NCBI GenBank assembly: GCA_002418285.1
Contig: DIDT01000058.1
Coordinates: 1-62,263, forward strand
DNA: 62,263 bases
Direction of reading: 5' to 3'
From: Phycisphaerales bacterium UBA5793
Lineage (GTDB): Bacteria; Planctomycetota; Phycisphaerae; Phycisphaerales; UBA5793
Part shown: positions 59,926 to 62,263 of the stretch, one piece after another
Layout of the letters: the number at the start of each line of letters is the position of its first letter
Position numbering within the stretch: position 1 is the first letter of the stretch
Notes under the pieces: generated by a model
Databases searched by the model: none
Told to the model about the DNA's origin: nothing
The model's input: the letters and a program-made list of their open reading frames with translations, nothing else
Made by a program: the position numbers and the translations under genes

Positions 59926-60150
59926 ATGGACCGCGAAGTCCAACGACTGCTTGCCCATGCCGATCAGGCTCGCGCCACGATGCGCGACACCCTCGCCGCC
60001 ATGCCCGCGAGCGACAAGGCCGCATTGATTCGCACCTGCGCCGCGGGCGACCTCGCGAACCTCGACGAACGCACCGCACTGCTCGTCGGCCTGCTGGCGG
60101 TGGTCGCCATCTTCGACTTGAGCGAATCGCGCGGGGAGGTGAGCCCATGA
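59926..60150 (+). CDS. Small helical phage protein
   Basis: A 74-residue protein (REVQRLLAHADQARATMRDT, ALLVGLLAVVAIFDLSESRG) starting 3 bp after the preceding stop and overlapping the next gene by 4 bp (ATGA). One hydrophobic helix could be buried or membrane-associated. Function unknown. Confidence 0.55.
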   Translation: MDREVQRLLAHADQARATMRDTLAAMPASDKAALIRTCAAGDLANLDERTALLVGLLAVVAIFDLSESRGEVSP

Positions 60151-60323
60151 TCGCCAACGCCAATGACGAACGTGTCGAACCGGGCTTTGCGTGCCCGCAT
60201 TGCGGTGAGCGCCGCATGGACATGCTGGTGTGGGTCGAGGACGACCGCGTCGAATGCCAGACGTGCGGCCGCCACTACGACCCCGCCGCGGAAGGAGATG
60301 AACCCGATGCCCCGTCAACTTGA
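60147..60323 (+). CDS. Small zinc-ribbon phage protein
   Basis: A 58-residue protein: GFACPHCGERRMDMLVW and VECQTCGRHYDPAAEGD make a clear CxxC...CxxC ribbon. ATGA overlap with the preceding gene and a 17-bp overlap with the next. Probably nucleic-acid binding or a small regulator. Confidence 0.6.
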   Translation: MIANANDERVEPGFACPHCGERRMDMLVWVEDDRVECQTCGRHYDPAAEGDEPDAPST

Positions 60324-60696
60324 TGAATCGTTCATCGTCGATGCCGCCAGCGGCGCGCTGCTGCGCCGCGTCGTGCCCAAGCGCGGCAAGCCCTACGAGC
60401 ACATGTGTACCAAGCAGACCTACGACGACGTGGCCTACGCGATCGAGCAGATGGGCAATGCCGCGTTCACGATGGAGGACATCCGCGCCAAGGCAGGCGG
60501 CGGCGACGAGGCCGACATGCCACCGTGGTCGCAGGTCGCGGTAGCCGTCGCCTTCATGAAGGAGCGGTCCTGCATCGTGCCCGCCCGCGAGCGCAAGCAT
60601 GTCGCGGCGAGCGACTTCGTCTACGAGGACGCGCTGATCGAATACCATGCTCTTCGCGAGAAGGGGCCGGAGGAGGCGACTGCACCAAGCGAGTAG
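60307..60696 (+). CDS. Hypothetical phage protein
   Basis: A 129-residue protein from the ATG at 60307, which is preceded by GAAGGAGATG; the frame opens earlier inside the zinc-ribbon gene. Text: YEHMCTKQTYDDVAYAIEQM, FTMEDIRAKAGG, PWSQVAVAVAFMKERSCIVP, which suggests a winged-helix fold. Last gene of the plus-strand operon. Confidence 0.6.
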   Translation: MPRQLDESFIVDAASGALLRRVVPKRGKPYEHMCTKQTYDDVAYAIEQMGNAAFTMEDIRAKAGGGDEADMPPWSQVAVAVAFMKERSCIVPARERKHVAASDFVYEDALIEYHALREKGPEEATAPSE

Positions 60697-60715
60697 TCGC
60701 AGCATTCCCATCCAC

Positions 60716-60758
60716 CCCGCACAGCCGTAGCCATTGCCGCTGCGGCTGTGTCTGCGGG
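60716..60758. terminator. Hairpin between convergent phage operons
   Basis: CCCGCACAGCCG (60716-60727) pairs with CGGCTGTG, a 3-nt bulge and GCGGG (60743-60758). It sits between the plus-strand operon and the minus-strand methyltransferase and can serve both directions. No T-tract is visible. Confidence 0.5.
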
Positions 60759-60791
60759 AACATGATTCGTCGTTGCACCGAGCCGAGCCCT

Positions 60792-62153
60792 TCACCGCAT
60801 CCTCTCCTCACGCGGCTTCATCGGGATCGGCGACTCACCCGTGCGCTCGAGCACGGCGGGCTTCCCTGAAAATCTCTGGTAGCGGTCGCAGATCAAATCT
60901 GCGTAAGCGGGATCGATCTCCATCAGGAACGCGCGGCGCTGCGTCTGCTCGGCGGCGATCAGAGTCGAGCCCGATCCTCCGAACAAGTCCAACACATTCT
61001 CGCCGGCATGCGATGAGTACTGCATGGCCCGCACGGCCAACTCGGCAGGCTTGGCCGTCAAATGCTCCATCTGGTTCGGAGGAATCTTCTTGATGTGCCA
61101 GAGGTCGGTCGCGTTGTTCGGCCCGAAGAATCGGTGTGCAGCGCCTTCACGCCAACCATAAAAGCAAATCTCGAACGCGCCCATGTAGTCTTTTCGCGTC
61201 AAGACGGGGTGCTGTTTATCCCACACGATGCCCTGGCTGAAATACAAGCCGGCACGCTTCAACGGGCCCGGGTAGTTCCCGAGGTTCGCATACCCGCCCC
61301 AGATGTAGAAGCCGCCGCCGGGGATGAGCACGCGCGCCATGTTGCCGAACCACGCATCAAGCATCTCGTCGAACGCCTCGTCGCTCACGAAGTCATTCTC
61401 AAGCGGGCGATCCTTGGCCCGCATCTTTCGCGTGGTGCGGCGCTTCTCGCCCTGCCGAGCGACGTCGAAGGACTGGTGATGCGTGCGCTTCTTCTTCGCC
61501 TCGGGGAATGAAGAATTGCCCGCCGCGATCGCGTTGTTGCTGCGCGGCTCGACCTTGACGTTGTAGGGCGGGTCCGTGTTCACGAGGTGGATCGGCTGGC
61601 CATCCAGCAGTCGATCGACGTCCGCTTCACTCGCGCTGTCACCGCAGAGCAGCCGGTGTTCACCGAGTATCCACAGGTCGCCGCGCTTGGTAATGGGTTC
61701 ATCGGGCGGCTCGGGGATCGAATCGGGATCGGTCAGCCCGTCGCTCACGCCGGGATCGAGCAGTTGGGCCAGGTCGTCGGCGTTGAACCCGAGGCTCGAC
61801 CAGTCGATCCCGGCGCCCTGGAGTTCGGCCATCTCCAGCGGCAGCAGTTCCATGTTCCATTCAGCCAACTCTGCCGACTTGTTGTCGGCAATCCGGTACG
61901 CTCGCACCTGCTCCGGCGTGAGGTCGGTCGCGACGTGAACCGGCACCCTCTCCAGGCCGAGGCGTTGCGCCGCCTTCCAGCGCGTGTGACCGCAGATGAT
62001 CACGCCATCGCCATCCACGACGATTGGTTGCCGCCAGCCGAAGGCCGTGATGCTGGTGGCGACCGCGTCAACAGCGCCCTCGTTGAGGCGCGGGTTCTTG
62101 TCGTACGGCTTGATCGCGGTCAGCGGCCTCAGTTCGACCTTGAACGTGTTCAT
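60792..62153 (-). CDS. ParB-like domain - DNA methyltransferase fusion
   Basis: A 453-residue protein with AAGGAG before the ATG. The N-terminus is a ParB/Srx-like domain (IKPYDKNPRLNEGAVDAVA, GDGVIICGHTRWKAAQRLGL). The methyltransferase part has motif IV VNTDPPYNVKVE (about residue 190) and, later, the SAM motif (NVLDLFGGSGSTLIAAEQTQ, about 395), the beta-class order of N6A/N4C enzymes. ParB-methyltransferase fusions are common in phages, where they protect DNA from host restriction. No cognate nuclease gene lies nearby. Confidence 0.9.
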   Translation of the reverse strand: MNTFKVELRPLTAIKPYDKNPRLNEGAVDAVATSITAFGWRQPIVVDGDGVIICGHTRWKAAQRLGLERVPVHVATDLTPEQVRAYRIADNKSAELAEWNMELLPLEMAELQGAGIDWSSLGFNADDLAQLLDPGVSDGLTDPDSIPEPPDEPITKRGDLWILGEHRLLCGDSASEADVDRLLDGQPIHLVNTDPPYNVKVEPRSNNAIAAGNSSFPEAKKKRTHHQSFDVARQGEKRRTTRKMRAKDRPLENDFVSDEAFDEMLDAWFGNMARVLIPGGGFYIWGGYANLGNYPGPLKRAGLYFSQGIVWDKQHPVLTRKDYMGAFEICFYGWREGAAHRFFGPNNATDLWHIKKIPPNQMEHLTAKPAELAVRAMQYSSHAGENVLDLFGGSGSTLIAAEQTQRRAFLMEIDPAYADLICDRYQRFSGKPAVLERTGESPIPMKPREERMR

Positions 62154-62263
62154 GAGTCCGTTCTCCTTGTTCTGGTAGCCGGTTGGCCCGGGCCGGATTC
62201 CGCCGCCCCGGTGGCCGCCATGTCGCCGCCCACGTTCGCCCCTGTCGCGAGATGTGCCGAAGC
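62150..62263 (-). CDS. Possible 3' end of a further minus-strand gene (partial)
   Basis: The frame entering from the right edge is open for 37 codons (GDMAATGAAESGPGQPATRT), and its stop overlaps the methyltransferase start as ATGA, the junction style used throughout the phage operon. The Ala/Gly-rich composition is weak evidence. If the window ends were joined, this frame would meet a stop within 30 bp of position 1, so it would then be only a short peptide. Confidence 0.3.
   Translation of the reverse strand, partial: ASAHLATGANVGGDMAATGAAESGPGQPATRTRRTDS

Noticed and set aside
57196..60795. Long open frame of 1199 codons on the minus strand
   Set aside because: It runs antisense to eight well-supported plus-strand genes with ribosome-binding sites and recognisable domains (DUF6900, HARE-HTH, zinc ribbon). 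Its product is Arg/Gly/His-rich with no domain, typical of antisense frames in high-GC DNA.

Overview
The window is high-GC bacterial DNA with two blocks of phage-type genes around a non-phage middle. Three things fit a planctomycete-like host: a trio of DUF2924 protein, serine recombinase and ParB-like HTH protein; a two-gene Pnkp/Hen1 RNA-repair cassette; and winged-helix proteins of a type I associate with that phylum. The taxonomic call is an inference from gene content only. I recognised no rRNA, tRNA or CRISPR array.

Layout. (1) 1-11.7 kb, minus strand: an iteron-like cluster (31-196) beside a replication module (AEP primase-helicase, SF2 helicase, DUF669 protein, Sak4-like ATPase, sigma/HTH-like protein), then a 728-residue orphan protein and a recombination module (ParB-like HTH, large serine recombinase, DUF2924 protein, 62-residue protein). 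(2) 12.0-15.2 kb, plus strand: a three-gene MacA/MacB- or DevBCA-type ABC exporter. (3) 15.8-19.9 kb, minus strand: pnkp and hen1. (4) 20.0-39.0 kb, plus strand: a compact, tightly overlapping putative defence operon. It encodes a giant DruE/MrfA-like helicase with DUF1998-type zinc sites and a Vsr-like C-terminus, a SNF2/RapA-like helicase, an adenine methyltransferase split into one SAM-binding half and two alternative catalytic/target-recognition halves, an SMC/Rad50-like ATPase, a PD-(D/E)xK-like protein, and a CBS-domain protein with a C-terminal HEPN-type RX4H motif. (5) 39.1-40.3 kb: a winged-helix protein and a zinc-ribbon membrane protein. (6) 40.4-57.2 kb, minus strand: a siphovirus-like structural module running from TerS/TerL through portal, protease-capsid fusion, tail tube, tail chaperone and tape measure to distal tail proteins. 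(7) 57.5-60.7 kb, plus strand: eight small phage genes. (8) 60.8-62.2 kb, minus strand: a ParB-methyltransferase fusion and the possible end of another gene at the edge.

The most interesting unit is 21.0-39.0 kb. Its helicases and methyltransferase recall DISARM and Druantia, but I see none of the other hallmark genes of those systems, nor a PglZ. The methyltransferase break falls exactly between motif I (DPACGSGHF) and motif IV, and two successive downstream genes both begin at motif IV (NPPF, NPPW). This suggests one SAM-binding subunit serving two specificities. The last operon gene looks like a ligand-gated RNase, and the operon lies beside a Pnkp/Hen1 cassette that repairs RNase-type breaks, so damage and repair functions may be paired.

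The two phage blocks are complementary: the left has integration and replication genes, the right has packaging, head and tail genes. Joining the window ends would give a conventional phage order, but the sequence alone does not show whether this is one circular element or two truncated elements.
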